A DNA stretch of 64,000 nucleotides from Cronobacter malonaticus LMG 23826 (GCF_001277215.2 NZ_CP013940.1:3658001-3722000); one strand, 5' to 3'; counted from the stretch's first letter, positions 18,825-31,049 are shown. The notes: generated by a model not told the origin, from the sequence alone. Numbers and translations are program-made.

Positions 18825-20960
18825 TTACTCGGCTTCCGGCGCAGCAGGGGCTGCTGCTTCCTGAGTCTGCTCGGTTGCTTCTTTAATGCTCAGACGTACG
18901 CGGCCCTGACGGTCAACTTCCAGTACCTTAACCGGTACTTCCTGACCCATCTGCAGATAGTCGGTCACTTTCTCAACGCGCTTGTCGGCGATCTGAGAGA
19001 TGTGTACCAGACCTTCTTTACCGCCGCCGATAGCGACAAAGGCACCGAAGTCAACGATACGGGTCACTTTACCATTGTAGATACGGCCCACTTCGATTTC
19101 AGCGGTAATCTCTTCGATACGACGAATCGCGTGTTTCGCTTTCTCGCCGTCGGTCGCTGCGATTTTCACCGTACCGTCATCTTCGATTTCGATGGTAGTG
19201 CCGGTCTCTTCAGTCAGCGCACGAATCACAGAACCGCCTTTACCGATCACGTCTTTGATCTTGTCCGGGCTGATCTTGATAGTGTGAATACGCGGTGCGA
19301 ACTGAAAGATATCGCCACGCGGCGCGTTGATAGCCTGTTCCATCACGCCAAGGATATGCAGACGCGCACCTTTAGCCTGATTCAGCGCCACCTGCATGAT
19401 CTCTTTGGTGATGCCTTCGATTTTGATATCCATCTGCAGCGCAGTGATACCTTCACGGGAACCCGCTACTTTGAAGTCCATGTCGCCCAGGTGGTCTTCG
19501 TCACCCAGAATGTCGGACAGCACGACAAAGTTTTCGCCTTCTTTCACCAGGCCCATCGCGATGCCCGCAACAGCGGCTTTGATCGGCACGCCTGCGTCCA
19601 TCAGTGCCAGAGAAGCGCCACACACGGAAGCCATGGAAGAAGAACCATTGGATTCGGTGATTTCAGACACTACGCGTACAGTGTACGGGAAGCGGTCAGC
19701 TGCCGGCATCACTGCCAGTACGCCGCGTTTCGCCAGACGACCGTGACCGATTTCACGACGCTTCGGAGAACCAACCATGCCGGTTTCGCCGACAGAGTAC
19801 GGAGGGAAGTTGTAGTGGAACAGGAAGCGGTCAGTACGCTCGCCCATCAGTTCGTCGATGTTCTGCGCGTCGCGCTCGGTACCGAGCGTAGCGGTAACCA
19901 GCGCCTGCGTTTCACCACGGGTGAACAGCGCGGAACCGTGAGTACGCGGCAGTACGCCGGTGCGCACGTCCAGACCACGGATCATGTCTTTTTCGCGGCC
20001 ATCGATACGCGGTTCGCCAGCCAGTACGCGAGAACGAACAACGTTCTTCTCGATAGCGTGCAAGATGTCGCCCAGCTCGTTTTCGTCAAGCGCGTCGCCT
20101 TCGGCCTGTTCAGCCTGCAGTGCCGCGATAACGTCCGCTTTGATAGCGTCGATCTGGCTGTAACGTTCTTGTTTGTCAGTGATGCGGTACGCGTCGCTCA
20201 AACGAGATTCAGCCAGCGCTTTCACGCGCGCATTCAGCGCTTCGTTAGCGGCTTCAGGCTGCCAGTCCCAGCGCGGTTTGCCCGCTTCTTTCACGAGATC
20301 GTTGATGTTCTGAATCACAACCTGCTGCTGCTCGTGGCCGAACACCACAGCGCCCAGCATCTGATCTTCGCTCAGCAGTTCAGCTTCAGATTCCACCATC
20401 AGCACGGCGCTTTCAGTACCAGCAACAACCAGATCCAGCTTGCTGGATTTCAGCTCGTCCTGGGTCGGGTTCAGTACGTACTGATCGTTGATGTAACCCA
20501 CACGCGCGGCACCAATCGGGCCGTTGAACGGAATACCGGACAGAGACAGCGCAGCGGACGCGCCAATCATCGCGACGATATCCGGGTTAACCTGCGGGTT
20601 AACGGAAACAACGGTCGCGATAACCTGAACTTCGTTAACGAAGCCTTCCGGGAACAGCGGACGCAGCGGGCGGTCAATCAGACGCGCGATCAGCGTTTCG
20701 CCTTCGCTCGGACGGCCTTCACGACGGAAGAAACCACCAGGGATGCGGCCAGCAGCGTAGGTACGCTCCTGATAGTTAATGGTCAGCGGGAAAAAGTCCT
20801 GGCCCGGCTTCGCTTTTTTAGCGCCAACTACGGTCACGAATACCGCAGTGTCATCCATGCTTACCATCACGGCAGCAGTGGCCTGACGAGCCATCATTCC
20901 GGTTTCAAGAGTGACAGTATGTTGACCATACTGAAATTTGCGGACGATCGGATTAAGCAA
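18825..20960 (-). CDS. pnp: Polyribonucleotide nucleotidyltransferase (PNPase)
   Basis: PNPase degrades RNA phosphorolytically from the 3' end and is a core subunit of the RNA degradosome. The 711-residue protein contains two RNase PH domains (about 10-225 and 320-540), a KH domain with [10 protein letters not shown], and an S1 domain (about 620-690) followed by an Ala/Glu-rich tail. The start is TTG 20960 with GAAAGGG upstream, as in E. coli. The leader contains the RNase III hairpin used for autoregulation. It is downstream of rpsO on the same strand. Confidence 0.98.
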   Translation of the reverse strand: MLNPIVRKFQYGQHTVTLETGMMARQATAAVMVSMDDTAVFVTVVGAKKAKPGQDFFPLTINYQERTYAAGRIPGGFFRREGRPSEGETLIARLIDRPLRPLFPEGFVNEVQVIATVVSVNPQVNPDIVAMIGASAALSLSGIPFNGPIGAARVGYINDQYVLNPTQDELKSSKLDLVVAGTESAVLMVESEAELLSEDQMLGAVVFGHEQQQVVIQNINDLVKEAGKPRWDWQPEAANEALNARVKALAESRLSDAYRITDKQERYSQIDAIKADVIAALQAEQAEGDALDENELGDILHAIEKNVVRSRVLAGEPRIDGREKDMIRGLDVRTGVLPRTHGSALFTRGETQALVTATLGTERDAQNIDELMGERTDRFLFHYNFPPYSVGETGMVGSPKRREIGHGRLAKRGVLAVMPAADRFPYTVRVVSEITESNGSSSMASVCGASLALMDAGVPIKAAVAGIAMGLVKEGENFVVLSDILGDEDHLGDMDFKVAGSREGITALQMDIKIEGITKEIMQVALNQAKGARLHILGVMEQAINAPRGDIFQFAPRIHTIKISPDKIKDVIGKGGSVIRALTEETGTTIEIEDDGTVKIAATDGEKAKHAIRRIEEITAEIEVGRIYNGKVTRIVDFGAFVAIGGGKEGLVHISQIADKRVEKVTDYLQMGQEVPVKVLEVDRQGRVRLSIKEATEQTQEAAAPAAPEAE

Positions 20961-20979
20961 AATTATACCCTTTCTAAAT

Positions 20980-21023
20980 GAAGAACAGCACGCCCAAAGC
21001 CGTGCTGACAGTACCCGATCTTC
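20980..21023 (-). promoter_or_regulatory. pnp leader stem-loop (RNase III target)
   Basis: On the minus strand, GAAGA...CAGCACG pairs with CGTGCTG..TCTTC, forming a long stem with an internal bulge 20 bases upstream of the pnp TTG. E. coli pnp has an equivalent RNase III-cleaved stem through which PNPase represses its own synthesis. Confidence 0.7.
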
Positions 21024-21034
21024 TTTGCATCCTC

Positions 21035-21190
21035 GCGACTAATGACAACCTTAACCCGCCTGTACGGATAAAGCCTCTCATTAGCCGCGCGAACCTCTGC
21101 AACGAAGATCATACTTAGCAACAATACATGAGTTTACTCGCAATTGCTGCCGTCTGGTCGAAAAAAGGGGCCGTAAAGGCCCCCTTTTCT
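21035..21190 (+). ncRNA. sraG: Candidate SraG sRNA in the pnp-rpsO spacer
   Basis: In E. coli the sRNA SraG is transcribed from the strand opposite pnp and rpsO, in the space between them. The spacer here is 244 bp, contains no open frame, and ends on the plus strand with GGGGCC-GTAAA-GGCCCC followed by CTTTT, a plausible SraG terminator. I did not identify its promoter, and the 5' end is a guess. The call rests on position. Confidence 0.4.
21160..21190. terminator. rpsO terminator, usable on both strands
   Basis: The hairpin GGGGCC-GTAAA-GGCCCC at 21167-21183 is followed on the minus strand by six T, 22 bp past the rpsO stop. On the plus strand it is followed by CTTTT. On the minus strand it attenuates rpsO transcription before pnp. 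Confidence 0.85.
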
Positions 21191-21204
21191 GAAACTCGCA
21201 GTGA

Positions 21205-21531
<327 letters not shown>

Positions 21532-21617
21532 CTACATCTGCATTTAAAATGATGATGTAGTGTTTAGCCGCAATATTCTACCTGTCGCGGCCTGTTATCG
21601 CAAGGTAACGAAGAGTG

Positions 21618-22562
21618 TTAAACCGGATACTCCACCACCAGGCGGCGGGGTGCCACGCGCCCTTCGCTGTCGATTTCCCCCATGCCAAGAAACTTCTGCG
21701 TTTCACCTTCCGTCACGCGAACAAGGCCTTCAGGCGGCGCGCCCGTGGTGCGTACCGGATTGCCGTTCTTAAAGTAAACGGATGAGGTCAGCGGCAGGTT
21801 CACCACAGGGTAATCCGCCGCCGGGCTGTCCATTGGCATTAACAATGGATCGAGCAGTTCAGACGGCGCGATCTCACGCGTCTGTGCTTCTTCAAGCAGC
21901 GCGTTCAGTTGCTCCAGCGTTACCATACGCTCGACAGGATATTTACTTACTGCCAGACGACGCAGATAAATCACATGCGCGCCGCAGCCGAGTTTCTCGC
22001 CCAAATCATCAATGATGGTGCGAATGTAGGTGCCTTTAGAACAGTGCACTTCCAGCTCAAGCTCATCGCCTTCATGACGAATAAATAGCAGCTCATAAAC
22101 GGTAATCGGGCGCGCTTCACGCGGCACTTCAATCCCCTGACGCGCATATTCATATAGCGGCTTGCCCTGATACTTCAGCGCCGAGAACATGGTCGGCACC
22201 TGCAGGGTGTCGCCACGGAAACTTTCCAGCGCATCCTGTAATTGCTGCTCACTGAACGTGACCGGGCGCTCGTCCACCACCGTACCGTCAGCATCGGAAG
22301 TGTCAGTACGCTGGCCAAGACGCGCAATCACGCGATAGCGCTTGTCTGAATCGAGCAGATACTGAGAAAACTTGGTCGCTTCACCGAGGCAGATGGGCAG
22401 CATGCCGGTCGCCAGCGGATCCAGCGCGCCGGTATGACCAGCGCGATTGGCGTTATAGATACGCTTTACTTTTTGCAGCGCATCGTTGGAGGAGAGCCCC
22501 TGCGGCTTATCCAGCAACAATACGCCATGCACGTCGCGACCGCGACGACGAGGACGACTCAT
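21618..22562 (-). CDS. truB: tRNA pseudouridine(55) synthase TruB
   Basis: TruB makes pseudouridine 55 in the T-loop of nearly all tRNAs and acts as a tRNA chaperone. The 314-residue protein shows the catalytic Asp48 in [12 protein letters not shown], the KxxN-type motif at the N-terminus, and a C-terminal PUA-like domain (about 250-314). Its ATG at 22562 overlaps the rbfA stop codon by one base (TAATG), which indicates coupled translation within the nusA operon. Confidence 0.98.
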   Translation of the reverse strand: MSRPRRRGRDVHGVLLLDKPQGLSSNDALQKVKRIYNANRAGHTGALDPLATGMLPICLGEATKFSQYLLDSDKRYRVIARLGQRTDTSDADGTVVDERPVTFSEQQLQDALESFRGDTLQVPTMFSALKYQGKPLYEYARQGIEVPREARPITVYELLFIRHEGDELELEVHCSKGTYIRTIIDDLGEKLGCGAHVIYLRRLAVSKYPVERMVTLEQLNALLEEAQTREIAPSELLDPLLMPMDSPAADYPVVNLPLTSSVYFKNGNPVRTTGAPPEGLVRVTEGETQKFLGMGEIDSEGRVAPRRLVVEYPV

Positions 22563-22963
22563 TATTCCTCCTTGTCGTCGTCCGGATTAACGCGACGCTC
22601 TTCGTCGTGTTTCACTACGCTGGTAACGAGGTTGGACATACGCATCCCTTCGACCAGCGAGTTATCGTAGAAGAAGGTCAGTTCCGGCACGATACGCAGA
22701 CGCATGGCTTTGCCCAGCAGCGAGCGAATGAAGCCAGACGCATCCTGCAGCGCTTTGATACCGGCTTTTACCGCCGCTTCGTCTTTATCGTTCAGGAACG
22801 TCACGAACACTTTGGCATAGGCCAGGTCGCGGGATACTTCAACGCCTGAGACGGTAGTCATCAGCCCAACGCGCGGGTCTTTGATTTCGCGCTGCAGAAT
22901 GATGGCAATCTCTTTTTGCATCTCCTGCGCCACGCGCTGCGGGCGACCAAATTCTTTCGCCAT
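22562..22963 (-). CDS. rbfA: 30S ribosome-binding factor A
   Basis: RbfA is a KH-fold cold-shock protein that binds immature 30S subunits and helps mature the 5' end of 16S rRNA. The 133-residue protein from ATG 22963 ([11 protein letters not shown]...) matches E. coli in length, with the acidic tail NPDDDKEE. It is followed without a gap by truB. It is separated from infB by 135 bp containing a hairpin and a REP-like element, so its level may differ from infB. Confidence 0.98.
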   Translation of the reverse strand: MAKEFGRPQRVAQEMQKEIAIILQREIKDPRVGLMTTVSGVEVSRDLAYAKVFVTFLNDKDEAAVKAGIKALQDASGFIRSLLGKAMRLRIVPELTFFYDNSLVEGMRMSNLVTSVVKHDEERRVNPDDDKEE

Positions 22964-22979
22964 AATAAAATCTCCAGAC

Positions 22980-23008
22980 AAAAAAGGGGCTATTAGCCCC
23001 TTTTGAAT
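22980..23008. terminator. Hairpin between infB and rbfA
   Basis: GGGGC-TATTA-GCCCC at 22986-23000 is flanked by TTTT on the plus side and by a long A run, giving T on the minus strand. Read from infB it could partly attenuate transcription into rbfA-truB. Confidence 0.6.
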
Positions 23009-23015
23009 AGTCATA

Positions 23016-23089
23016 CCGGGTGGCGCTTCGCTAACCCGGCCTACAAAATGTGTCCTAATCCAGGCCCGGCAAACGCAGTGCCGCCGGGC
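23016..23089. repeat. REP-like element between infB and rbfA
   Basis: The 30-bp unit at 23016-23045 (CCGGGTGGCGCTTCGCTAAC...GGCCTACA) resembles the arms of the element at 6546-6638. A second hairpin, GCCCGGC...GCCGGGC, follows at 23064-23089. The position inside the nusA operon suggests 3' protection of infB mRNA. Confidence 0.7.
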
Positions 23090-23098
23090 AAACAGGGA

Positions 23099-25810
23099 TT
23101 AGTCGATGCTGCGCTGGATTTCGATGATCTCGAAGACTTCGATCATGTCGCCAACACGGACGTCGTTGTAGTTCTTAACGCCGATACCACATTCCATGCC
23201 GTTACGGACTTCGTTAACGTCATCTTTGAAGCGGCGCAGGGATTCCAGCTCGCCTTCATAGATAACCACGTTTTCACGCAGTACGCGGATTGGGTTATGA
23301 CGCTTAATCGTGCCTTCGGTAACCATACAGCCCGCGATCGCGCCGAATTTCGGCGATTTGAACACGTCACGAACTTCGGCAAGACCGATGATCTGCTGTT
23401 TCAGCTCAGGCGACAGCATGCCGCTCATCGCCGCTTTCACTTCGTCGATCAGGTTATAGATGACGGAGTAGTAGCGCAGATCCAGGCTTTCCGCTTCGAT
23501 AACACGGCGCGCAGAAGCGTCGGCACGAACGTTGAAGCCCACCAGGATGGCGTTGGAAGCCGCAGCCAGCGTGGCGTCGGTTTCGGTGATACCACCCACG
23601 CCCGAACCAACAATCTTCACCTTCACTTCGTCGGTGGAAAGTTTCAGCAGGGAGTCGGAAATCGCTTCTACAGAACCCTGTACGTCGGCTTTCAGCACGA
23701 TGTTGACTTCGTGAACTTCGCCCTCGGTCATGTTCGCGAACATGTTCTCGAGTTTGGATTTCTGCTGGCGCGCCAGTTTGACTTCGCGGAATTTGCCCTG
23801 ACGATAGAGAGCGACTTCACGCGCTTTCTTCTCGTCACGAACCACGGTCACTTCGTCACCCGCGGCAGGAACGCCGGAGAGACCCAGAATCTCAACAGGA
23901 ATGGACGGACCGGCTTCCTGGACTTCCTGGTTCAGTTCGTTACGCATCGCACGCACGCGGCCATATTCGAAGCCACACAGCACGATATCGCCTTTGTTCA
24001 GCGTACCTTCGCGAACCAGAACGGTAGCTACCGGACCGCGACCTTTATCCAGGAAGGATTCGATAACCACGCCGCTCGCCATACCTTTACGTACCGCTTT
24101 CAGCTCCAGAACTTCGGACTGCAGCAGGATAGCGTCAAGCAGCTCATCGATACCGGTGCCCGCTTTCGCAGAAACGTGGACGAACTGGCAATCGCCGCCC
24201 CACTCTTCCGGGATGATGCCGTGCTGAGACAGTTCGTTTTTAACGCGATCCGGATCGGCATCAGGCTTATCGATTTTGTTCACCGCAACGACGACCGGCA
24301 CTTTCGCCGCTTTCGCGTGCTGGATAGCTTCGATGGTCTGAGGCATCACGCCGTCGTCCGCCGCAACCACCAGAACCACGATGTCCGTTGCCTGCGCACC
24401 ACGTGCACGCATCGCGGTAAACGCGGCGTGGCCCGGGGTATCCAGGAAGGTGATCATGCCGTTATCGGTCTGCACATGGTATGCACCGATGTGCTGGGTA
24501 ATGCCACCCGCTTCGCCAGACGCCACTTTCGTGGAACGGATATAGTCGAGCAGAGAGGTTTTACCGTGGTCAACGTGACCCATGATGGTCACAACCGGCG
24601 CGCGCGGCTCAGCCTGTGCGCCCATATCACGATCGCTCATTACCGCTTCTTCCAGCTCGTTTTCACGACGCAGGATAACTTTGTGGCCCATCTCTTCAGC
24701 AACCAGTTGCGCGGTTTCCTGATCGATGACCTGGTTGATGGTCGCCATCGCGCCGAGCTTCATCATCGCTTTGATAACCTGAGAGCCTTTTACAGCCATC
24801 TTGTTAGCAAGTTCAGCGACGGTGATGGTTTCACCGATAACAACGTCACGGTTAACCGCCTGAGCCGGCTTGTTGAAGCCCTGCTGCAGGGAGCTGCCTT
24901 TACGCTTGCCGCCTTTGCCGCCGCGAACGGCTGCACGGGCTTCTTCACGATCCGCTTTGGATTCGGAATGCTTGTTGCTTTTCTTCTGGCGTGCGACTTT
25001 CGCCGGACGCGCGCGACCACGGCCGCCTTCTACTTCACGGTCGCTGTCATCTTCTGCCTGACGCGCATGCTGTGAAGTGGTGACGTGGTAGTCGCTGGTA
25101 TCTTCAGATTCTTCTTCGCTGCCGCTTTCCCACTTGGTTGCGTTCTCTTCAGCCATACGACGGGCTTCTTCCGCTACGCGACGGGCATTTTCTTCCAGCT
25201 TGCGACGCGCTTCTTCTTCGGCCTTGCGCTTAAGTTCAAGGGCTTCAGCTTCGCGGCGGGCTTTTTCCGCCTGAGCAGCTTTGCTCACTTCGTCAGTTTG
25301 TTGATTGCTCACTTTGCTCGTTTCCGCAGCTTCACGTTTCGCTTTATCAGCGGCATCGCGTTTAGCCTGTTCTTCAGCTTCACGTTTAGCCTTATCGCCG
25401 GCTTCACGCTTGGCTTTTTCCTCTGCCTCTCGCTTGGCAGCTTCCTCTGCTTCACGACGGGCCTGCTCTTCCGCCTCACGCTTCGCCTGTTCTTCCGCGG
25501 CGAGACGCTCTGCCTCTTGCGGATCACGTTTTACAAAGGTGCGTTTTTTGCGGACTTCGATCTGTACCGACTTACTTTTCCCGCCGGTACCCTGAATATT
25601 TAAAGTACTGCGCGTTTTGCGCTGTAAAGTCAACTTATCCGGCCCTGAGCCATGTTCGCGGTTCAGGTGCGCCAGTAAGGCTTGTTTCTCTTGTGCCGTC
25701 ACAGAGTCTTCAGCGGACTTCGGGATCCCTGCATCAGCGAATTGCTGTACCAGGCGGTCCACGGAGGTCTGAATCTCTGCGGCCAGCGCTTTTACGGTTA
25801 CATCAGTCAT
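23099..25810 (-). CDS. infB: Translation initiation factor IF-2
   Basis: IF-2 is the GTPase that places fMet-tRNA on the 30S subunit and drives subunit joining. The 903-residue protein is slightly longer than the 890 of E. coli. It has two N-terminal IF2_N modules, one at residues 1-50 and a second at about 330-380. Between them lies a long charged coiled coil (about 100-250) built of [16 protein letters not shown] repeats. The G domain follows with [17 protein letters not shown] and NKID motifs, then domains II-IV including the fMet-tRNA-binding C2 domain. The variable repeat region accounts for the length difference. It lies 24 bp downstream of nusA. Confidence 0.98.
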   Translation of the reverse strand: MTDVTVKALAAEIQTSVDRLVQQFADAGIPKSAEDSVTAQEKQALLAHLNREHGSGPDKLTLQRKTRSTLNIQGTGGKSKSVQIEVRKKRTFVKRDPQEAERLAAEEQAKREAEEQARREAEEAAKREAEEKAKREAGDKAKREAEEQAKRDAADKAKREAAETSKVSNQQTDEVSKAAQAEKARREAEALELKRKAEEEARRKLEENARRVAEEARRMAEENATKWESGSEEESEDTSDYHVTTSQHARQAEDDSDREVEGGRGRARPAKVARQKKSNKHSESKADREEARAAVRGGKGGKRKGSSLQQGFNKPAQAVNRDVVIGETITVAELANKMAVKGSQVIKAMMKLGAMATINQVIDQETAQLVAEEMGHKVILRRENELEEAVMSDRDMGAQAEPRAPVVTIMGHVDHGKTSLLDYIRSTKVASGEAGGITQHIGAYHVQTDNGMITFLDTPGHAAFTAMRARGAQATDIVVLVVAADDGVMPQTIEAIQHAKAAKVPVVVAVNKIDKPDADPDRVKNELSQHGIIPEEWGGDCQFVHVSAKAGTGIDELLDAILLQSEVLELKAVRKGMASGVVIESFLDKGRGPVATVLVREGTLNKGDIVLCGFEYGRVRAMRNELNQEVQEAGPSIPVEILGLSGVPAAGDEVTVVRDEKKAREVALYRQGKFREVKLARQQKSKLENMFANMTEGEVHEVNIVLKADVQGSVEAISDSLLKLSTDEVKVKIVGSGVGGITETDATLAAASNAILVGFNVRADASARRVIEAESLDLRYYSVIYNLIDEVKAAMSGMLSPELKQQIIGLAEVRDVFKSPKFGAIAGCMVTEGTIKRHNPIRVLRENVVIYEGELESLRRFKDDVNEVRNGMECGIGVKNYNDVRVGDMIEVFEIIEIQRSID

Positions 25811-25834
25811 GCTGTTCCTTCCTGCTACAGTTTA

Positions 25835-27322
25835 TTACGCTTCGTCGCTAAACCAGCGGATGTTACGAGCTGCCATGATAAGCTCACCGGCTTTCTCATC
25901 GGTCAACCCTTCGATATCCGCGAGGTCGTCCACGCCCTGATCGGCGAGGTCATCAAGCGTACACACACCGCGAGCAGCGAGTTTGTAAGCCAGCGTGCGA
26001 TCCATACCTTCAAGGTTCAGCAGATCGTCAGCCGGTTTGTTATCGCCGAGGCTCTCTTCCTGAGCCAGCGCAAGGGTGGTGAGCGCGTTTTTAGCGCGTT
26101 CGCGTAATGCTTCCACGGTCGGCTCATCCAGGCCGTCAATTTCCAGCAGCTCTTTCATCGGCACATAGGCCAGTTCTTCGAGCGTGGAGAAGCCTTCTTC
26201 CACCAGAACCGTGGCGAACTCTTCATCAATGTCGAGATACTTAGTGAAAGTATCGATAGCGGCGTGCGCTTCAGCCTGATGCTTGGCCTGGAGATCTTCA
26301 ACGGTCATGACGTTGAGTTCCCAGCCGCTCAGCTGTGAAGCAAGACGCACGTTCTGGCCGTTACGACCGATAGCCTGCGCCAGGTTGCCCGCTTCGACGG
26401 CGATATCCATGGTGTGTTTGTCTTCATCCACCACGATAGAGGCAACATCTGCTGGCGCCATGGCGTTGATAACGAACTGTGCCGGATTGTCATCCCACAG
26501 CACGATATCAATACGCTCGCCGCCAAGCTCGGTCGACACTGCCTGAACACGCGCGCCGCGCATACCTACGCAGGCGCCGACCGGATCGATACGCTTGTCG
26601 TTGGTTTTCACCGCGATTTTAGCGCGTGAGCCCGGATCGCGGGCAGCCGCTTTAATTTCAATCACTTCTTCGCCGATTTCCGGTACTTCGATGCGGAACA
26701 GCTCGATCAGCATCTCCGGCTTGGCGCGAGTGACAAACAGCTGAGCGCCGCGCGCTTCAGGACGGACTGCGTACAGTACGCCGCGGATGCGGTCGCCTGG
26801 ACGGAAGTTTTCACGCGGCAACATATCTTCACGCAGAATGACCGCTTCAGCATTGCTGCCGAGGTCCAGCGTGATGTTTTCGCGGTTCACTTTTTTCACC
26901 ACGCCGGTGATGATTTCACCTTCATGCTCGCGGAACTGGTCAACGACCATGGCGCGTTCAGCTTCACGCACTTTCTGTACGATGACCTGTTTTGCGGTCT
27001 GCGTGGTGATACGGTCAAACGTTACGGATTCGATCTGATCTTCAACGTAATCGCCAACATTCAGGCTCGGATCTTCGTAACGCGCCGCTTCTAGCGTGAT
27101 TTCGCGGGTCGGCTGGGTGACTTCTTCAACAATCACCCAGCGGCGGAACGTATCGAAATCACCGCTTTTACGGTCGATGCTCACGCGAACATCGATCTCT
27201 TGTTCATATTTTTTCTTGGTTGCCGTAGCCAGGGCGCTTTCCAGCGCTTCAAAGATTTTCTCGCGCGGAACCGCTTTTTCGTTGGAAACTGCTTCGACAA
27301 CAGCCAAAATTTCTTTATTCAT
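25835..27322 (-). CDS. nusA: Transcription termination/antitermination factor NusA
   Basis: NusA binds RNA polymerase, slows elongation, and takes part in termination, lambda-type antitermination and rrn transcription. The 495-residue protein from ATG 27322 ([10 protein letters not shown]...) has an N-terminal polymerase-binding domain (1-130), S1 (about 135-200), two KH domains (about 230-345) and two acidic repeats (about 360-495), as in E. coli. It is 27 bp from the upstream gene rimP. The operon is autoregulated by NusA in E. coli. Confidence 0.99.
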   Translation of the reverse strand: MNKEILAVVEAVSNEKAVPREKIFEALESALATATKKKYEQEIDVRVSIDRKSGDFDTFRRWVIVEEVTQPTREITLEAARYEDPSLNVGDYVEDQIESVTFDRITTQTAKQVIVQKVREAERAMVVDQFREHEGEIITGVVKKVNRENITLDLGSNAEAVILREDMLPRENFRPGDRIRGVLYAVRPEARGAQLFVTRAKPEMLIELFRIEVPEIGEEVIEIKAAARDPGSRAKIAVKTNDKRIDPVGACVGMRGARVQAVSTELGGERIDIVLWDDNPAQFVINAMAPADVASIVVDEDKHTMDIAVEAGNLAQAIGRNGQNVRLASQLSGWELNVMTVEDLQAKHQAEAHAAIDTFTKYLDIDEEFATVLVEEGFSTLEELAYVPMKELLEIDGLDEPTVEALRERAKNALTTLALAQEESLGDNKPADDLLNLEGMDRTLAYKLAARGVCTLDDLADQGVDDLADIEGLTDEKAGELIMAARNIRWFSDEA

Positions 27323-27349
27323 CAGGGGCCTTCGCCTCAATCCAGACTG

Positions 27350-27802
27350 TTAAAATTGGGGTACCAGGTTCGCTCTCTGGATATTACTGAGCGCGAACAC
27401 TTCATCTTTGCCGTCAACTGCAACGGTAATCATCTCGCCATCAACGGCTTTAATGATCCCCTGCCACTTACGACGATTCTGTACCGCCATACGCAGTACC
27501 AGCGTCACCTCTTCGCCAGTGTAACGGGCGTAATGTTCGGCAGTGAAGAGAGGACGGTCGAGGCCAGGCGAGGAGACTTCCAGGTTATAAGCCACCGTAA
27601 TAGGGTCTTCGACATCCAGAACGGAGCTAACCTGGTGGCTGACATCAGCACAATCGTCAACAGTGATGCCATCTTCACTATCAATATAGATGCGCAGCGT
27701 CGATGTGCGACCGCGAATGAATTCGATGCCGACGAGTTCGTAGCCCAGCGCTTCCACCGGTGCCGTAATCATCTCTGTTAATTTTTGCTCTAATGTGGAC
27801 AA
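27350..27802 (-). CDS. rimP: Ribosome maturation factor RimP
   Basis: RimP binds 30S precursors and is needed for correct assembly of the 30S head. The 150-residue length and N-terminus ([11 protein letters not shown]) of the E. coli protein are obtained with a TTG start at 27802, preceded by GGGTGGGC. A longer reading from 27832 runs into the leader hairpin. It is the first protein gene after metY in the nusA-infB operon. Confidence 0.96.
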   Translation of the reverse strand: MSTLEQKLTEMITAPVEALGYELVGIEFIRGRTSTLRIYIDSEDGITVDDCADVSHQVSSVLDVEDPITVAYNLEVSSPGLDRPLFTAEHYARYTGEEVTLVLRMAVQNRRKWQGIIKAVDGEMITVAVDGKDEVFALSNIQRANLVPQF

Positions 27803-27826
27803 GCCCACCCCCAGGACATAAAAAAA

Positions 27827-27890
27827 GGGCATATAGCCCAGTTATTCTTTAGCCAGATAACAAAAAACCCCGATAAATCGGGGCTTTTAA
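27827..27890 (-). terminator. Two successive hairpins between metY and rimP
   Basis: Read leftward from metY, the hairpin CCCCGATTTATCGGGG (27868-27883) is followed by a T run. The small hairpin GGGCTATATGCCC (27827-27839) follows, with its own T run. They must be partial, because the downstream nusA operon is also served by the metY promoter in E. coli. Confidence 0.7.
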
Positions 27891-28015
27891 TAACTGAACC
27901 CTGTAAACCGCGATGCGCGGCCCGGAACACCTTCCAGGGAATTTTCTTTCAAAAACGGTCAGGAAGGCATTCGCTGCACTTCACAGTATATTTGAAAAAC
28001 AACTCTCAGGGAAAG

Positions 28016-28092
<77 letters not shown>

Positions 28093-28108
28093 TCCGAAAA
28101 CGTGGCAA

Positions 28109-28137
28109 ATACTACGCCTTTAACGTCTAAATTGCAA
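28109..28137 (-). promoter_or_regulatory. metY/nusA operon promoter
   Basis: On the minus strand, -35 TTGCAA (28132-28137) is followed after 17 bases by -10 TAGTAT (28109-28114), about 17 bases ahead of the metY 5' end. It lies in the short space between leuU and metY. Confidence 0.7.
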
Positions 28138-28151
28138 GTTTTGCTGGGATT

Positions 28152-28238
28152 TGGTACCGAGGACGGGACTTGAACCCGTAAGCCCAATCGGGCACTACCA
28201 CCTCAAGGTAGCGTGTCTACCAATTCCACCACCTCGGC
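28152..28238 (-). tRNA. leuU: tRNA-Leu (GAG)
   Basis: The 87-nt class II tRNA, read on the minus strand, starts GCCGAGG and ends CCTCGGTACCA with encoded CCA. The anticodon is GAG in the context CTTGAGGT. The long variable arm (TGCCCGATTGGGCT) is present. It lies 42 bp downstream of secG and directly upstream of the metY promoter. Confidence 0.97.
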
Positions 28239-28280
28239 ACTATAGTGCGCAGTTTCTGTTTACTGCGCGAAGCTGACAAA

Positions 28281-28613
28281 TTAACGCGGGATATCGCTGG
28301 TCGGCTTAGCCGGCGCTGCGGGCTGAGTCTGCTCAGTTTTTGCTGGCGCAGTCAGATTTTCCCACTCGCTTCCTTTATTGGTTTTGTTGCTGTTAATGTT
28401 ACCCAGCACCAAGCTGATAATGAAGAACAGGGTTGCCAGCACAGCGGTCATCCGGGTCATGAAGTTACCAGAACCACTTGAACCGAACAGCGTAGCTGAA
28501 GCGCCTGCGCCAAAAGAGGCTCCCATATCAGCGCCTTTACCTTGCTGCAGCATGATAAGACCTACGAGGCCCAGCGCTACAATAAGGAAAACTACTAAAA
28601 GAGCTTCGTACAT
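28281..28613 (-). CDS. secG: Preprotein translocase subunit SecG
   Basis: SecG is the small inner-membrane subunit of the SecYEG channel and assists SecA-driven export. The 110-residue protein from ATG 28613 (MYEALLVVFL...) has two transmembrane helices (about 2-22 and 53-73) joined by the conserved Gly-rich loop GASFGAGASATLFGSSGSGN. A Pro/Ala/Thr-rich cytoplasmic tail follows. It is transcribed ahead of leuU, as in E. coli. Confidence 0.97.
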   Translation of the reverse strand: MYEALLVVFLIVALGLVGLIMLQQGKGADMGASFGAGASATLFGSSGSGNFMTRMTAVLATLFFIISLVLGNINSNKTNKGSEWENLTAPAKTEQTQPAAPAKPTSDIPR

Positions 28614-28836
28614 AATCAACCTGTTCCTTGCGGGGTTACCGCAGCCAATTGCTTCAAACCAATAAAGCAGGGTATTTGTCATTCCCTACTGAAGCGGGTG
28701 TGAATACTAACGAAAGAGTTCTGGGTGCGCAAGCGCAATTTTACCGTCAAATGCTGACTGCGGAAAAAAACGGCAAACTGCGCTAAAACGGCGATTTTAA
28801 AGGCGACTTCCGCCGCCTTTTTAAACGACTGCGCAC

Positions 28837-30174
28837 TTAAACCGCTTTCACCGCATCTGCGATACGGTGAGCAAATTCCGTCACCTGCGCTTCGTCTTCA
28901 CCTTCCACCATCACGCGGATAAGCGGTTCGGTACCCGATTTACGCAGCAGCACGCGCCCACGTTTACCCAGCGCCTGTTCGACGTCTTCAGTCACCGCTT
29001 TCACGGTGGCATGTTCCAGCGGATCGCCGCTGCCTGGCGTAAAGCGTACGTTCACCAGAATTTGCGGGAATAGCTTCATACCGCTGCAAAGATCGTGCAG
29101 GCTCATATGGTTACGCGCAATCGCCGTCAATACCTGCAACGCGGCCACAATGCCGTCGCCTGTGGTGGTTTTGTCCAGCAGGATAACGTGGCCTGAGTTT
29201 TCCGCCCCGATGCGCCAGCCTTTTTCCTGCATCTTTTCCAGGACGTAGCGGTCGCCTACTTTCGCGCGAGCAAACGGAATGCCGAGCTGTTTAAGGGCGA
29301 CTTCCAGCCCCATATTGCTCATTAGCGTACCAACCGCGCCGCCGCGCAATTGTCCCTGGCGCAGACCTTCACGCGCAATGATATACAGGATCTGGTCGCC
29401 ATCCACTTTGTTGCCTTCATGATCGACCATGATGACGCGGTCACCGTCGCCATCGAACGCGATACCCAGATCGGCTTTCTCGGCCACCACGCGCTCTTGC
29501 AGCAGGCGAACGTCCGTTGCGCCGCATTTTTCGTTGATGTTAAGCCCATCCGGTTCAGACCCGATGGCAACCACGCGTGCGCCCAGCTCGCGCAGTACGT
29601 TAGGGGCAATGTGATATGTCGCGCCGTTCGCGCAATCCACCACAATTTTCAGCCCGTTCAGGCTCAGTTCATTCGGGAATGTGCCTTTGCAGAATTCAAT
29701 GTAACGGCCTGCGGCATCCACAATACGGCTCGCTTTACCGAGCTCGGCGGAATCCACGCAGTTGATCTCTTTCTCAAGTTCTGCCTCGATAGCTTCTTCC
29801 ACTTCGTCAGGCAGTTTCGTACCGTCGATGGAGAAAAATTTAATGCCGTTGTCGTAAAACGGGTTATGAGACGCAGAAATGACAATACCGGCCTCGGCAC
29901 GGAAAGTACGCGTCAGATAAGCCACCGCAGGCGTCGGCATTGGCCCGGTAAACAGCGCAGAAAGCCCGGCCGCGGCGAGGCCCGCTTCCAGCGCAGACTC
30001 CAGCATGTAACCGGAAATACGGGTATCCTTGCCGATAATCACTTTGCGGGAGCCGTGACGCGCCAGCACTTTGCCTGCCGCCCAGCCAAGCTTCAGAACA
30101 AAATCAGGGGTAATTGGCGCATCGCCCACGCGACCGCGAATGCCATCGGTCCCAAAATATTTACGGTTACTCAT
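28837..30174 (-). CDS. glmM: Phosphoglucosamine mutase
   Basis: GlmM converts glucosamine-6-phosphate to glucosamine-1-phosphate, feeding UDP-GlcNAc for peptidoglycan and LPS. The 445-residue protein from ATG 30174 has the active-site phosphoserine S102 in the ASHNP motif, the Mg-binding DGDGDR loop, and the sugar-binding GAENSGH loop. The start overlaps the end of folP by 8 bp, which points to coupled translation of folP-glmM. Confidence 0.98.
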   Translation of the reverse strand: MSNRKYFGTDGIRGRVGDAPITPDFVLKLGWAAGKVLARHGSRKVIIGKDTRISGYMLESALEAGLAAAGLSALFTGPMPTPAVAYLTRTFRAEAGIVISASHNPFYDNGIKFFSIDGTKLPDEVEEAIEAELEKEINCVDSAELGKASRIVDAAGRYIEFCKGTFPNELSLNGLKIVVDCANGATYHIAPNVLRELGARVVAIGSEPDGLNINEKCGATDVRLLQERVVAEKADLGIAFDGDGDRVIMVDHEGNKVDGDQILYIIAREGLRQGQLRGGAVGTLMSNMGLEVALKQLGIPFARAKVGDRYVLEKMQEKGWRIGAENSGHVILLDKTTTGDGIVAALQVLTAIARNHMSLHDLCSGMKLFPQILVNVRFTPGSGDPLEHATVKAVTEDVEQALGKRGRVLLRKSGTEPLIRVMVEGEDEAQVTEFAHRIADAVKAV

Positions 30175-31015
30175 AGTATTTTTTATCCTTCGCTGAAAGA
30201 GTTGCTTCCACCACGCGCATCGCTTCGACCGTTTCTTTGACGTCATGAACACGCACGATCTGCGCGCCCTGCATCGCCGCCATCACCGCGCAGGCAAGGC
30301 TTCCGGGCAGACGCTGATCGGGGCCGACATTAAGTAACTGGCCAATCATCGATTTACGCGACATTCCCACCAGCAAAGGCATTCCGAAACGCCGGAATTC
30401 TGAAAGCCGGGCGAGAAGCTGGTAATTGTGGGTGAGATTTTTACCGAAACCGAATCCCGGGTCGAGTATGATTTTTTCTTTTGTAATGCCTGCCGCCTCG
30501 CAGCGTGCGATGTGCTGTTCAAAAAAACACGTAACGTCGGCAAAGACATCATCATAATGCGGTGCCTGCTGCATCGTTTTCGGCTGGCCCTGCATATGCA
30601 TCAGACACACCGGCAAACCGGTCTCTGCCGCCGCCTCAAGCGCACCTGGCTCTGTCAAGGATCGAATATCGTTAATGATATGCGCCCCGGCACGCGCTGA
30701 CTCGCGGATCACTTCAGGTTTGGAGGTATCGACAGACACCCAGACTTCAAAACGCTGCGCCAGCGCTTCCACCACCGGCACGACGCGGGAAAGCTCTTCT
30801 TCCACACTCACTTCCGCCGCGCCCGGTCGCGTCGATTCTCCCCCCACATCGATAATGGTCGCCCCGGCGTTAATCATCGCGTTCGCGTGTTTGACCGCTT
30901 CTGCGAGCGTATTGTGCTGACCGCCATCTGAGAAAGAATCCGGCGTGACATTCAGGATGCCCATCACGTGCGGGTGAGAAAGTTCGAGCGTTGAGCCCTG
31001 AGCGAAGAGTTTCAT
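30167..31015 (-). CDS. folP: Dihydropteroate synthase
   Basis: FolP condenses p-aminobenzoate with dihydropterin pyrophosphate in folate synthesis and is the sulfonamide target. The 282-residue TIM-barrel protein shows the pterin-site motifs [11 protein letters not shown] and GGESTRPGA and the GMSRKS motif. I chose ATG 31015 because AAGGGA lies six bases upstream; the ATG at 31021 directly abuts that site. glmM follows with an 8-bp overlap. Confidence 0.98.
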   Translation of the reverse strand: MKLFAQGSTLELSHPHVMGILNVTPDSFSDGGQHNTLAEAVKHANAMINAGATIIDVGGESTRPGAAEVSVEEELSRVVPVVEALAQRFEVWVSVDTSKPEVIRESARAGAHIINDIRSLTEPGALEAAAETGLPVCLMHMQGQPKTMQQAPHYDDVFADVTCFFEQHIARCEAAGITKEKIILDPGFGFGKNLTHNYQLLARLSEFRRFGMPLLVGMSRKSMIGQLLNVGPDQRLPGSLACAVMAAMQGAQIVRVHDVKETVEAMRVVEATLSAKDKKYYE

Positions 31016-31049
31016 TGCCATTCCCTTATAAACTTGAATGAACGAAAAC

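Noticed and set aside
18669..20981. 770-codon plus-strand frame opposite pnp
   Set aside because: It is the antisense reading of a highly conserved high-GC gene. Its residues are the His/Arg/Phe-rich mix typical of such shadows, and pnp is certain.
23003..25075. 690-codon plus-strand frame opposite infB
   Set aside because: Shadow of infB with no recognisable domain and biased composition.
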